A stretch of DNA of 64,000 bases from Zafaria cholistanensis (GTDB taxonomy: Bacteria > Actinomycetota > Actinomycetes > Actinomycetales > Micrococcaceae). The position numbers and the translations under genes are program-made. Shown here one piece after another: positions 33,319 through 42,049 of this stretch (position 1 is its first letter; the number at the start of each line of letters is the position of its first letter). The stretch spans positions 1-64,000 of the forward strand of contig NZ_BKDJ01000012.1 of the NCBI RefSeq assembly GCF_008580665.1. Direction: 5' to 3'. The notes beneath the pieces are model-generated. The model saw only the letters and a program-made list of their open reading frames with translations, was not told the DNA's origin and did no database searches.

Positions 33319-34311
33319 ATGACCAAGACCGACACGCTCCCGGCGACGACGACGGCGCCGCGGGTCCGCGAACGCGCATCCATCTCCCAGCTCTTCTGGC
33401 AGGGCGGCACCATCGTTGCCCTGATCGTCCTCATCGCGTTCTTTACGGCGATGCGCCCGGACGTCTTCCTCAGCTTTGGGAACATGCGCAACATCCTCGA
33501 GCAGATCGCCATCCTCACCATCATCGCCGTGGGCCAGACGGTCGTGATGGTAGTGGGCGACTTTGACCTCTCGGTGGGCACCAACGCGACCCTCTCGGGC
33601 GCAACGGCGGCGTCGCTGATGATCGGAGGAACCCCCATCCCCCTGGCGATCGTCGCGGGACTTTGCGTCGGCCTCCTGGTGGGCGTGGTAAACGGTCTCC
33701 TCGTGGCGTTTCTCCAGCTCTCCGCATTCGTGGCAACCCTTGCGACGATGACCACCGTCGGCGGCCTGGCCTTCATCGCCACCAGCGGAACCACGCTCTA
33801 CGGCATGCCGGAAGACTTCTTCTGGATCGGACAGGGCAGGCCGATGGGGATCCCCATGCCCATCTTCTTTGCGGTCGCCGCGGCCATCATCCTGTGGCTC
33901 GTCCTGCGGTTCACCACCCTTGGCCGCCGGTGGTACGCGGTGGGCGGCAACGCCGAGGTTGCCCGGCTCTCGGGCGTGAATGTGCGGTGGACCCGCTTCC
34001 TGGCGTTCGCCGTGGCCGGCCTGGCGTCCGCGATCGGCGGCATCATCCTGGTCAGCCGCCTCGGCAGCGCCAGCTCGGCAAGCGGCAACAACTACATGAT
34101 GCTCGCCGTGGCGGCGGTGTTCCTGGGCATGACCATCCTGAAGTCGGGGCAGGCCAACGTGGGCGGCACCCTCGTGGGTGTGGGCATCATCGGCGTCATG
34201 AGCAACGGCCTCAACATCATCGGCGTGAACACCTACATCCAGCAGGTGCTCACCGGGCTCATCATCATCGCGGCCGTCACGCTCTCGGCACTTAAAGCCC
34301 GCAAGTCCTAG
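33319..34311 (+). CDS. Sugar ABC permease (RbsC-like)
   Basis: 330 residues, about ten membrane spans. The CUT2 permease motif VGDFDLSVGTNATLSGATAASLM lies near residues 77-99, and the C-terminal QANVGGTLVGVGIIGVMSNGLNI segment is typical. It pairs with the ATPase upstream and with the two binding proteins encoded downstream. Confidence 0.93.
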   Translation: MTKTDTLPATTTAPRVRERASISQLFWQGGTIVALIVLIAFFTAMRPDVFLSFGNMRNILEQIAILTIIAVGQTVVMVVGDFDLSVGTNATLSGATAASLMIGGTPIPLAIVAGLCVGLLVGVVNGLLVAFLQLSAFVATLATMTTVGGLAFIATSGTTLYGMPEDFFWIGQGRPMGIPMPIFFAVAAAIILWLVLRFTTLGRRWYAVGGNAEVARLSGVNVRWTRFLAFAVAGLASAIGGIILVSRLGSASSASGNNYMMLAVAAVFLGMTILKSGQANVGGTLVGVGIIGVMSNGLNIIGVNTYIQQVLTGLIIIAAVTLSALKARKS

Positions 34312-34345
34312 CGCCCGCCCCTCCGGCGGAACAAAGACCCATCCC

Positions 34346-34375
34346 CACAAGACTCATTCACACAAGACTCATCCA
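34346..34375. repeat. Two 15-bp tandem units before the first binding protein
   Basis: CACAAGACTCATTCA (34346-34360) and CACAAGACTCATCCA (34361-34375) are adjacent and differ at one base. They lie between the permease stop and the ribosome site of the first binding-protein gene. Meaning unknown. Confidence 0.6.
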
Positions 34376-34398
34376 TGCAATCACAAGGGAGTAGATTG

Positions 34399-35379
34399 AT
34401 GCGTAAGCGTATGGCGGCATTTGCCGGAATGGCCCTGGCCTCGGCACTGGCGCTGACCGGTTGTTCCGGTTCGGCCAGCGGCACTGCCGAAGGATCAGAG
34501 GACACGTTCAAGGTTGCCGCCTTCACCGCCGGCTACGGCACCCCCGGCGGCAAGTCCACGCTGGACGACTTCGTGGAGAAGGGCGAGGCGCTGGGCTGGG
34601 ACGTCACGCTGTACACCAGCGAGTTCGACTACGACAAGATCAACACCGACGTGACCAGCGCGATCACCCAGGGCGTCGACGCGATCCTGGCCGGCTTCCC
34701 GGACCCGCGCCAGGTCTCCCCGCTGGTGAACGCGGCCAAGAACGCGAACATCCCGATCTTCTCGATCGACGGCGGCGTCGAGCCCAACGACGACTTCGTC
34801 GTCGACGTCACTTTCCGGCAGCAGCAGCTCGCCGAACTCACCGTGGGCGCCCTCGAAGAGGCCATGGGAGGCCTGAGCGGCAAGGACGTCATGGTCATCG
34901 GCCACGACCCGCACATCGGAATCATGACCCGCAGCAACATCGCCCAGGAGCTCCTCAAGGCCGGCGGGGCGAACATTGCCGGCGGCGAGATGAAGCAGGT
35001 GCTGAACCCGGGCACGTCCCAGGAAGAGGCCCTGAAGTTCGTCACCGACTACCTGCAGGCCAACCCGGAGGGCCTGGACGGTGTCTGGGTGGGCTGGGAC
35101 CACGCCGCCCTGGGCGCGACACAGGCCATCAACGAGGCAGGCCGCGACGACATCTTCGTGACGGGCGTCGACGCCTTGGGCATCGCTGTCAACGAGATCA
35201 AGAAGGACGGCCCGTTCTACGGTTCCGTCTTCCAGGACTGGACCTCGGTCGTCGACCAGGTGGTGGGCGACATGGATGCCTACCAGAAGTCGGGCACCCT
35301 GCCCTCCGAGAACTTCGTTGAGGTCGAGGGAACCCTCATCGACCGCAGCAACGTGGACGGCTTCACGCCGGCCCTCTGA
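34399..35379 (+). CDS. Sugar-binding lipoprotein, copy 1 (RbsB-like)
   Basis: 326 residues from ATG 34399 with AAGGGAG 7 bases upstream. The signal peptide ends with lipobox ALTGC (Cys near residue 22). The mature part is a type I binding protein with FKVAAFTAGYGTP at the start and VTGVDALGIAV near the end. It is nearly identical to the protein at 36383-37360; the two differ mostly at the signal junction, residues around the 137 loop and the last 50 residues. It delivers the substrate of the cluster. A hairpin follows its stop. Confidence 0.9.
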   Translation: MRKRMAAFAGMALASALALTGCSGSASGTAEGSEDTFKVAAFTAGYGTPGGKSTLDDFVEKGEALGWDVTLYTSEFDYDKINTDVTSAITQGVDAILAGFPDPRQVSPLVNAAKNANIPIFSIDGGVEPNDDFVVDVTFRQQQLAELTVGALEEAMGGLSGKDVMVIGHDPHIGIMTRSNIAQELLKAGGANIAGGEMKQVLNPGTSQEEALKFVTDYLQANPEGLDGVWVGWDHAALGATQAINEAGRDDIFVTGVDALGIAVNEIKKDGPFYGSVFQDWTSVVDQVVGDMDAYQKSGTLPSENFVEVEGTLIDRSNVDGFTPAL

Positions 35380-35395
35380 GCCGACGAGCCGAACC

Positions 35396-35430
35396 GGGTG
35401 GGGGATCCGCCGACCGCGCATCCCCCACCC
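35396..35430. terminator. Hairpin after binding-protein copy 1
   Basis: GGGTGGGGGAT (35396-35406) and ATCCCCCACCC (35420-35430) are exact complements. As transcription must continue into the next genes, it may be a partial terminator or an mRNA-stabilising element giving extra binding protein. Confidence 0.6.
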
Positions 35431-35471
35431 GTCCCACCTGCAGCCGTGAGAACCAACGAAAGGCATGGGCC

Positions 35472-36329
35472 ATGACCACGTCTAAGACAGCAGAAAAAAA
35501 CGCGGCGGAGACCGCCCCCGGTGACGGGCGCGTCACCGACCTTTTCAACCTGCACGGCGACATCGTCGTCGTAACGGGTGCATCCAGCGGCATCGGCCAG
35601 GCCGCGGCGGAAATCTATGCGGCGGCGGGTGCCGTGGTCGTCGTCGTAGGCCGGCACGAGGGCCGGCTGGCGGCCGTACGGGACGGGATCATCGAGGCGG
35701 GAGGCATCGCGCATTCCTACGTCGCTGACGTTGCCGTCCGGGGCTCGTTCGACCAGGTCCTCCGCGACGTCGTCGCCGAGGTCGGCCAGCCCACGGTCAT
35801 CGTCGCCAACGCAGGCATCGCCGGTGGCGGGAGCTACCTTACGGATGAGGGATCGCTCGCCAATTACACGGATGAAGAGTGGGACGGCGTTCTCGCCACC
35901 AATCTCACCGGCACGTTCGAGACCCTCCGCGCGGCGGCGCGTGTGCTGCCCGACGGCGGACGCGTCCTCGTCACGGCCTCCACCGCCGGGCTTCGCACGG
36001 ACCCGATGGTGTCGTACGCGTACATCACCACCAAGGCCGCGATCCTCAACCTCGTCCGCCAGATGGCGCTCGAGTTCGCGCCGCGGGGGATCCGCGTGAA
36101 CGCGATCGCCCCCGGGCCCTTCAAGGACACCCGGATCGGCGGCGGCGCCGTGCTCGACGCGGAGGGGGAGCGCCAGTGGAGCGCGACCATCCCCCTCGGC
36201 CGCATGGGCGTTATGGAGCAGATCCAGGGCCCGATGCTTTTCCTCGTTTCGCCCGCGTCCGATTTTGTCACGGGCGCCACGCTCGCCGTAGACGGAGGCG
36301 CACTCGCCCTGTCCCACAGCCTTTTCTGA
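35472..36329 (+). CDS. Short-chain dehydrogenase/reductase 1
   Basis: 285 residues with an N-terminal extension of about 30 residues. The cofactor motif is TGASSGIG near residue 35, NAGIAGG follows, and the catalytic Ser-Tyr-Lys is spread over VTASTAGL and YAYITTKAAIL. The C-terminal end FVTGATLAVDGG is typical of classical SDRs. It probably oxidises a hydroxyl of the imported polyol or sugar. It lies between the two copies of the binding protein and is only distantly like SDR 2. Confidence 0.9.
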   Translation: MTTSKTAEKNAAETAPGDGRVTDLFNLHGDIVVVTGASSGIGQAAAEIYAAAGAVVVVVGRHEGRLAAVRDGIIEAGGIAHSYVADVAVRGSFDQVLRDVVAEVGQPTVIVANAGIAGGGSYLTDEGSLANYTDEEWDGVLATNLTGTFETLRAAARVLPDGGRVLVTASTAGLRTDPMVSYAYITTKAAILNLVRQMALEFAPRGIRVNAIAPGPFKDTRIGGGAVLDAEGERQWSATIPLGRMGVMEQIQGPMLFLVSPASDFVTGATLAVDGGALALSHSLF

Positions 36330-36382
36330 GCCGGTCGCCCTGCATTCGACCAACGGCGCAACAAGCGACAAAGGAGTAATTG

Positions 36383-37360
36383 ATGCGTAAGCGTATGACT
36401 GCATTTGCCGGACTGGCCCTGGCCTCGGCACTGGCGCTGACCGGTTGTTCCGGTTCGGCCAGCGAGGCGGGGGGATCCGAAGACACGTTCAAGGTTGCCG
36501 CCTTCACCGCCGGCTACGGCACCCCCGTCGGCAAGTCCACCCTTGACGCGTTCGTGGAGAAGGGTAAGGCGCTGGGCTGGGACGTCACGCTATACACCAG
36601 CGAGTTTGACTACGACAAGATCAACACCGACGTGACCAGCGCGATCACCCAGGGTGCCGACGCGATCCTGGCCGGCTTCCCGGACCCGCGCCAGGTCTCC
36701 CCGCTGGTGAACGCGGCCAAGGACGCGAACATCCCAATCTTCTCGATCGACGGCGGCGTCGAGCCCAACGACGACTTTGTCGTCGACGTGACGTCGAACC
36801 AGCAGCAGATCGCCGACCTCACCGTGGGCGCCCTCGAAGAGGCCATGGGAGGCCTGAGCGGCAAGGACGTCATGGTCATCGGCCACGACCCGCACGTCGG
36901 AATCATGACCCGCAGCCACATGGCGGAGGAGCTGCTCAAGGCCGGCGGGGCGAACATTGCCGGCGGCGAGATGAAGCAGGTGCTGAACCCGGGCACGTCC
37001 CAGGAAGAGGCCCTGAAGTTCGTCACCGACTACCTGCAGGCCAACCCGGAAGGCCTGGACGGTGTCTGGGTGGGCTGGGACCACGCCGCCCTGGGCGCGA
37101 CGCAGGCCATCAACGAGGCAGGCCGCGATGACATCTTCGTGACGGGCGTCGATGCCGTGGGCATCGCCCTGGCGGAGATAAAGAAGGAGGGTCCGTTCTA
37201 CGCGACGGTCGTGCAGGACTGGCCCAAGGTCCTGGACCTCGTGGTGGAGGACATGACGGAGTACGCGAAGTCGGGCACCCTGCCCTCCGAGAACTTCGTC
37301 GAGACCGATGTCACGCTGGTCGACCGCACCAACGTCAACGACATCCAGCCCACCGACTGA
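36383..37360 (+). CDS. Sugar-binding lipoprotein, copy 2 (RbsB-like)
   Basis: 325 residues from ATG 36383 with AAGGAG 6 bases upstream; a TTG one codon earlier is unlikely. The lipobox is ALTGC. It is a near-duplicate of 34399-35379: one 116-base block (34954-35069 versus 36935-37050) is identical. The C-terminus diverges strongly (for example VQDWPKVLDLVVEDM against FQDWTSVVDQVVGDM). Both copies probably serve the same permease with different affinity or substrate range. A hairpin follows. Confidence 0.9.
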   Translation: MRKRMTAFAGLALASALALTGCSGSASEAGGSEDTFKVAAFTAGYGTPVGKSTLDAFVEKGKALGWDVTLYTSEFDYDKINTDVTSAITQGADAILAGFPDPRQVSPLVNAAKDANIPIFSIDGGVEPNDDFVVDVTSNQQQIADLTVGALEEAMGGLSGKDVMVIGHDPHVGIMTRSHMAEELLKAGGANIAGGEMKQVLNPGTSQEEALKFVTDYLQANPEGLDGVWVGWDHAALGATQAINEAGRDDIFVTGVDAVGIALAEIKKEGPFYATVVQDWPKVLDLVVEDMTEYAKSGTLPSENFVETDVTLVDRTNVNDIQPTD

Positions 37361-37364
37361 CACG

Positions 37365-37398
37365 GGTGCGCGGGCGGGTGGAAGCCCGCCCGCGCACC
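37365..37398. terminator. Hairpin after binding-protein copy 2
   Basis: Arms 37365-37378 and 37385-37398 pair perfectly over 14 bp with a 6-nt loop. It mirrors the hairpin behind copy 1 although the sequence differs. Confidence 0.65.
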
Positions 37399-37436
37399 GC
37401 TGAGGCCAATCACCATTAATCAGGAAGAGAACAATC

Positions 37437-38219
37437 ATGCGCTTGGAAAACAAGGTCGCCATCATCACCGGCGGCGCCAGCGGAATTGGACGGGCCACCG
37501 TGCACAAGTTTGTCCGTGAGGGCGCGCGGGTGCTGGTTGCCGACATCAATCTGGAACAGGCCGAAAAGGTCGTTGCCGAGGTCACGGCCGCAGGCTTCGA
37601 GGGTGCCGCCGCCGCGGCCCAGGTGGACGTTTCGAGCTACGCGGAAGTCGAAGCCATGGTGGCCCGTGCCGTGGAGGTGTTCGGCGGACTCGACGTCATT
37701 TTCAACAACGCGGGCATCGCAGGCGGCAAGCCGCTGCTCGAACACGATCCCGAAGTCGACTACGCGCCGATGATCCGCATCGACCAGGACGGCGTCTACC
37801 ACGGCATCCTTGCAGCGGGCAGGCAGTTCCGGGACCAGGGCCGGGGCGGCGTCATTATCAACACCTCCTCGATCTACGGCGAGCAGGCCGCGGAGTTGGC
37901 CTTTTCCTACAGCGCCGCCAAGGCGGCCGTGATTTCCTTCACCCGCTCCGCAGCGTATGAGCTGGCCGAATACGGGGTCCGCGCGGTGGCGATCACCCCC
38001 GGCCGCGTCGGCACCCCGATCATTAACCAGTTCAGCGAGGAGCTGAGGCAGACGTTCGCCTCGGAGCAGATGCGCGGCGCCCTGACCGAGCCCGAGGAGA
38101 TCGCCAACGTCGTGGCCTTCCTCGCCTCCGACGAAGCCAACGTGATCAACGGAACCGTAGTGCACGTCGACGACGGGTACTCCAGCTTCAAGAAGCGCCT
38201 CGAACTGCCGGTGTTCTAA
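37437..38219 (+). CDS. Short-chain dehydrogenase/reductase 2
   Basis: 260 residues. Cofactor motif TGGASGIG near residue 12, an Asp after the second strand (VADIN) that favours NAD, NNAGIAGGKP, and the catalytic set NTSSIYGEQ with YSAAKAAV. The INGTVVHVDDGYSSF end is typical. It probably carries out a second oxidation or reduction of the sugar. AGGAAGAG precedes ATG 37437, and the epimerase starts 11 bases after the stop. Confidence 0.9.
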   Translation: MRLENKVAIITGGASGIGRATVHKFVREGARVLVADINLEQAEKVVAEVTAAGFEGAAAAAQVDVSSYAEVEAMVARAVEVFGGLDVIFNNAGIAGGKPLLEHDPEVDYAPMIRIDQDGVYHGILAAGRQFRDQGRGGVIINTSSIYGEQAAELAFSYSAAKAAVISFTRSAAYELAEYGVRAVAITPGRVGTPIINQFSEELRQTFASEQMRGALTEPEEIANVVAFLASDEANVINGTVVHVDDGYSSFKKRLELPVF

Positions 38220-38230
38220 GGAATCGGACA

Positions 38231-39109
38231 ATGGACGCCGATCTGGATGTGGCCTGCCACCTGAACATTTTCGTACCCGACCTGGCGTCGGAGCAGCTTC
38301 CGGCGGCGCTGGATGCCATCGCTGACGCCGGTTACCGGCGGGTCGTGCTGCCGCCGCTGGATCCGGATGCCGTTGATGCGCCGGCACTGCGGGCGCTGTT
38401 CGCCGGCCGCGGCCTGACTCCGATCACCATTGCGGGCCAGGCCCCTGCCGCCGATGTCTCGTCAGCCAGCGAAGAAGTGCGCGAAGCAGGAGCTGCCCTG
38501 CTTCGCCGGGCGCTTGACCTGACCGTAGCCCTCGGCGCAGACCAGATGAACGGGGTGCCCTACGGCGTGTTCGGCCCCCCGGCCGGCCCCACCAGCCGCG
38601 CGGCCTTCGAGCGGTCGGCGGCAGAGGTGGGCCGGATCGCCGACGCCGCCCACGCCCGCGGGGTCTGCATGACTTTCGAGGTGCTCAACCGCTACGAGAC
38701 CTCCGTCGTGAACACCGCCGCGCAGGCGATGGACTACGTCTCGGCGAGCGGCTCCGATCACCTTCGGATCCATCTCGACACCTTCCACATGGCGATCGAG
38801 GAGTCCGACGCGTCGGCCGCCATCCGCACCGCGCTGCCCAAGCTGGGCTACCTCGAGCTGGGCCAGTCGGGGAGGGGGCAGCTCTCGTCGGGGGCAGTCG
38901 ATATCGCGGCCATCGTGCACCAGGCCCTGGACGCCGGCTACCAGGGGCGATGGGGCGTCGAAGCGTTCTCCCGCTCGGTCCTCGCCCCGGCGGTGGCGGA
39001 CATGCTCGCCATCTGGCGGCATCCCTACGGCGACGGCGCAGCCTTCGCCGCCGACGCGGCGCAGACAATCGACGCGGGCTGGACGGCATGGGCCCCCAGC
39101 CGCGTGTGA
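38231..39109 (+). CDS. Ketose 3-epimerase-like sugar isomerase (TIM barrel)
   Basis: 292 residues of the AP-endonuclease-2/xylose-isomerase-like superfamily. Residues matching the metal site of D-tagatose 3-epimerase family are seen in order: Glu in FEVLNRYE, Asp and His in HLDTFHMAIEE, Arg in SGRGQLSSG, and the last Glu in GVEAFSR. Such enzymes epimerise free ketoses at C3 or isomerise sugar acids with a divalent metal. Its substrate would be the ketose produced by the dehydrogenases beside it. Inosose or hydroxypyruvate isomerase relatives are the alternatives. Confidence 0.85.
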   Translation: MDADLDVACHLNIFVPDLASEQLPAALDAIADAGYRRVVLPPLDPDAVDAPALRALFAGRGLTPITIAGQAPAADVSSASEEVREAGAALLRRALDLTVALGADQMNGVPYGVFGPPAGPTSRAAFERSAAEVGRIADAAHARGVCMTFEVLNRYETSVVNTAAQAMDYVSASGSDHLRIHLDTFHMAIEESDASAAIRTALPKLGYLELGQSGRGQLSSGAVDIAAIVHQALDAGYQGRWGVEAFSRSVLAPAVADMLAIWRHPYGDGAAFAADAAQTIDAGWTAWAPSRV

Positions 39110-39144
39110 CCAGCGACAAAGCAAGGAAATAGAAAGGCACGAAC

Positions 39145-40632
39145 ATGACCACGACCACGGAAACCCGCGGGATCCTCATCGACGAGGCGAATTTTGCGGG
39201 CAAGATCTACATAGACGGTGAGTGGGTCACTGGCTCGGGTGGCGAAATCGCATCGATCGAGCCCGCCACCGGAAACACCCTCGCGATGGTGGGAATTGCC
39301 GGTGCGGATGACGTTGCGCGGGCCGCGGAGGGCGCAGCCCGCGCGCAGAAGGAGTGGGCGGCCACTCCCCATCCCGTCCGCGCCGCGGTGTTGCGCCGGG
39401 CCGGTCAGCTGTGGGAGGAGCACGCCGAGGAGATCTCGGGCTGGAACGTGCGCGAGGTGGGTGCAATCCCCCCGCTCGCCGGGTTCGCCCTGCATGTGAC
39501 GGCCGCCGAGTGCTTCGAGGCCTCGGCCCTTCCCTCTGCACCGCGCGGCACGGTCCTCTCCAGCGAACAGCCCCGCCTCTCCCTCGCCGAGCAGGTGCCG
39601 GTGGGCGTCGTGGGTGTGATCTCGCCGTTCAACGTTCCGCTGATCCTGGGCATTCGCGCCGTCGCGCCGGCACTGGCGCTGGGCAATGCCGTGTTGCTGA
39701 AGCCGGACCCGCGCACGATCATCACGGGTGGTGTGTCCATGGTGCGGATCTTCGAAGAGGCGGGCCTTCCTGCCGGCCTTCTCCAGCTCGTTCCGGGCGG
39801 CGCCGAAGTCGGGGAGGCCATGGTGGCGGACCCGCGCGTCCGCGTCATTGCCTTCACCGGGTCCACGCGCGCCGGGCGCAGCGTCGGGGAACTGGCCGGC
39901 CGGCACCTCAAGCGGGCCCACCTTGAGCTCGGCGGCAACTCGGCCTTCGTCGTGCGCCACGACGCCGACGTGGACAAGGCCGTCAACCTCGCCACATGGG
40001 GATCCTTCCTGCACCAGGGGCAGATCTGCATGACGGTGGGGCGCCACCTGGTGCACGAGTCCCTGTTCGAGGAGTACGTTTCCAAGCTCGCGGCCAAGGC
40101 GGAGTCGATGCACGTTGGCGATCCGGCCACCGGGCCCGTGCACCTTGGCCCGCTGATCGACGAGGTGCAGCGGGACCGCGTGCACGCGCTGGTGCAGGAC
40201 GCCGTCGCCCAAGGCGCAGTCCTGCGTGCGGGCGGTACGTACGAGGAACTGTTCTACCGGCCGACGGTCCTGGCGAACCCTCCGCGGGAGGCCGCCGCGT
40301 ACTGCGACGAGGTGTTCGGCCCGGTCGCGTCGGTGGTGCCGTTCTCGACGGACGACGAGGCCGTCGAACTGGCCGCGGCCACGGACTTCGGCCTCTCGCT
40401 GGGCATTGTGACGGAGGATGTGATGGCGGCGCTCGAGATGGCACGCCTCATCCCGACGGGCATCGTGCACATCAACGACCAGACGGTGAACGACGAGGCG
40501 AACACGCCGTTCGGCGGCGTGGGCGCGTCGGGCACGGGATCCCGCCACGGCGGCGCCCAAGCAAGCGTCGAGGCCTTCACCGAGACCCGCTGGATCACCA
40601 TGCGGCGCGAGCCCGGCGCATACCCGCTCTGA
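39145..40632 (+). CDS. Aldehyde dehydrogenase (benzaldehyde dehydrogenase-like)
   Basis: 495 residues. The general-base Glu lies in AHLELGGNSAFVV and the catalytic Cys in HQGQICMTVGRH. The cofactor loop FTGSTRAGRSVGELA and the SPFNVPLILGIRAVAPALALGNAVLLKP segment are typical. Sequence style is close to aromatic or medium aldehyde dehydrogenases. In this cluster it could oxidise an aldehyde released by the transketolase or transaldolase step, such as glycolaldehyde or a substituted glyceraldehyde. AAAGG precedes ATG 39145. A hairpin follows the stop. Confidence 0.92.
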   Translation: MTTTTETRGILIDEANFAGKIYIDGEWVTGSGGEIASIEPATGNTLAMVGIAGADDVARAAEGAARAQKEWAATPHPVRAAVLRRAGQLWEEHAEEISGWNVREVGAIPPLAGFALHVTAAECFEASALPSAPRGTVLSSEQPRLSLAEQVPVGVVGVISPFNVPLILGIRAVAPALALGNAVLLKPDPRTIITGGVSMVRIFEEAGLPAGLLQLVPGGAEVGEAMVADPRVRVIAFTGSTRAGRSVGELAGRHLKRAHLELGGNSAFVVRHDADVDKAVNLATWGSFLHQGQICMTVGRHLVHESLFEEYVSKLAAKAESMHVGDPATGPVHLGPLIDEVQRDRVHALVQDAVAQGAVLRAGGTYEELFYRPTVLANPPREAAAYCDEVFGPVASVVPFSTDDEAVELAAATDFGLSLGIVTEDVMAALEMARLIPTGIVHINDQTVNDEANTPFGGVGASGTGSRHGGAQASVEAFTETRWITMRREPGAYPL

Positions 40633-40638
40633 TGCCGG

Positions 40639-40673
40639 CCGCCCCCGAAGCGGCCTGGCGGCTTCGGGGGCGG
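40639..40673. terminator. Hairpin between aldehyde dehydrogenase and transaldolase
   Basis: CCGCCCCCGAAGC (40639-40651) and GCTTCGGGGGCGG (40661-40673) are perfectly complementary. It is followed by a 160-bp gap before the transaldolase, so the last two genes of the cluster may have their own promoter. Confidence 0.72.
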
Positions 40674-40834
40674 ACCCAGCGCCATCTGTCTTGCAAGACT
40701 GACCGGTCCGCGTGCGGTAACGGGGATGTCCGGTCCCAATCCCGGCCCGGCACCAGGGTGCCCGAGGCGCGCGGGGCTCTGCAGGGGCGAAGGCTCCTGC
40801 CCGAACCACTCCTGACTGAAATGAGACAAGACAC

Positions 40835-42049
40835 ATGACGGCGACCAAGCCCACCCAGGAGCTCTCCGACGCAGGCGTCAGCATCTGGCTCGACGACCTC
40901 AACCGTGAGCACATCGTGTCCGGCGGCCTGCAGAAGCTGATCGAGGAAAAGAACGTCGTGGGCGTCACCACGAACCCCACCATCTTCGCCGCCGCCCTGG
41001 CCCGGGGGGAGTCGTACAGCGGGCAGGTCGCGGCGCTGGCCGCAGCGGGTGCGGAGGCCGCGGAGGCCGTCCTGGAAATCACTGCCCGGGACGTTGCTGC
41101 AGCCTGTGACATTTTCAGGCCCGTCTACGACGCCTCGAACGGATTCGACGGCCGCGTCTCCCTCGAGGTGGACCCCGGCCTCGCCCATGACACCCAAGCC
41201 ACCATCGAGCAGGCCAAAGCGCTGCACGCGAAGGTGGACCGCGAGAACGTGCTGGTCAAGATCCCCGCCACCGCTGAGGGCCTGGAAGCCATCACGGAAA
41301 CCATCGCGGCCGGAATCTCGGTGAATGTCACGCTGATCTTTTCGATCGAAAGGTACCGGGAGGTCATCGACGCCTACCTCGCCGGATTGGAGCAGGCCGG
41401 GCAGGCAGGCCTGGACCTGTCGCGGATCCACTCGGTGGCCTCGTTCTTCGTCTCGCGCCTCGACACGGAGATCGACAGCAGGCTTACGGCCATCGGCACC
41501 GGGGAGGCCCTCGCCCTAAAGTCCCAGTCGGGTGTTGCGAACGCCCGGTTGGCCTACGGGGTGTATGAGAAGGCCTTCAGCACCGCCCGCGCAAGGCGCC
41601 TCCTCGAAGCCGGCGCGAACAGGCAGCGCCTGCTGTGGGCGTCCACCGGCGTGAAGGACCCGTCGGTTCCCGACACCCTGTATGTGGTTGAACTTGCCGC
41701 ACCCGGAACCGTGAACACCATGCCGGCGAAGACCTTGGAGGCCACCTTCGACCATGGGGTCGTGCGGGGCAACACCATCGCGGGCAGCTACGCGGAGTCG
41801 GCCCGGATCCTGGACGCGGTCGCCGCCGCCGGGGTGTCCCTGGCCGACGTCACCGGGCTCCTCGAAAAGGAGGGGATCGAGAAGTTCGCCGTCTCCTGGG
41901 ACGAACTGTGCGGCACCGTCAGTGCCGCGCTCGCGCAGCATCGGCAAGTTGCCGGAACGGGTGCGGACCCGCTTCCGGCGGCCGCGGCCACGGCCGGGCG
42001 TCTCCCTTCCGGAAAGGTGCACATCGACGGTCCGAAGGAGGGGGCGTGA
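40835..42049 (+). CDS. tal: Transaldolase
   Basis: 404 residues. The N-terminal motif [13 protein letters not shown] (about 43-55) and the Schiff-base Lys in VLVKIPAT (about 146) define transaldolase, with [11 protein letters not shown] following. It moves dihydroxyacetone units between ketose and aldose phosphates. The C-terminal extension of about 30 residues ([14 protein letters not shown]) is longer than in most relatives. It is a second non-oxidative pentose-phosphate enzyme beside the split transketolase, implying a dedicated set for this sugar. The PfkB start overlaps its stop as GTGA. Confidence 0.93.
   Translation: MTATKPTQELSDAGVSIWLDDLNREHIVSGGLQKLIEEKNVVGVTTNPTIFAAALARGESYSGQVAALAAAGAEAAEAVLEITARDVAAACDIFRPVYDASNGFDGRVSLEVDPGLAHDTQATIEQAKALHAKVDRENVLVKIPATAEGLEAITETIAAGISVNVTLIFSIERYREVIDAYLAGLEQAGQAGLDLSRIHSVASFFVSRLDTEIDSRLTAIGTGEALALKSQSGVANARLAYGVYEKAFSTARARRLLEAGANRQRLLWASTGVKDPSVPDTLYVVELAAPGTVNTMPAKTLEATFDHGVVRGNTIAGSYAESARILDAVAAAGVSLADVTGLLEKEGIEKFAVSWDELCGTVSAALAQHRQVAGTGADPLPAAAATAGRLPSGKVHIDGPKEGA

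Noticed and set aside
31569-33794. 741-codon minus-strand open frame over the RbsA/RbsC genes
   Set aside because: The plus-strand genes show full ABC motifs and good ribosome sites; the antisense frame has no recognisable features.
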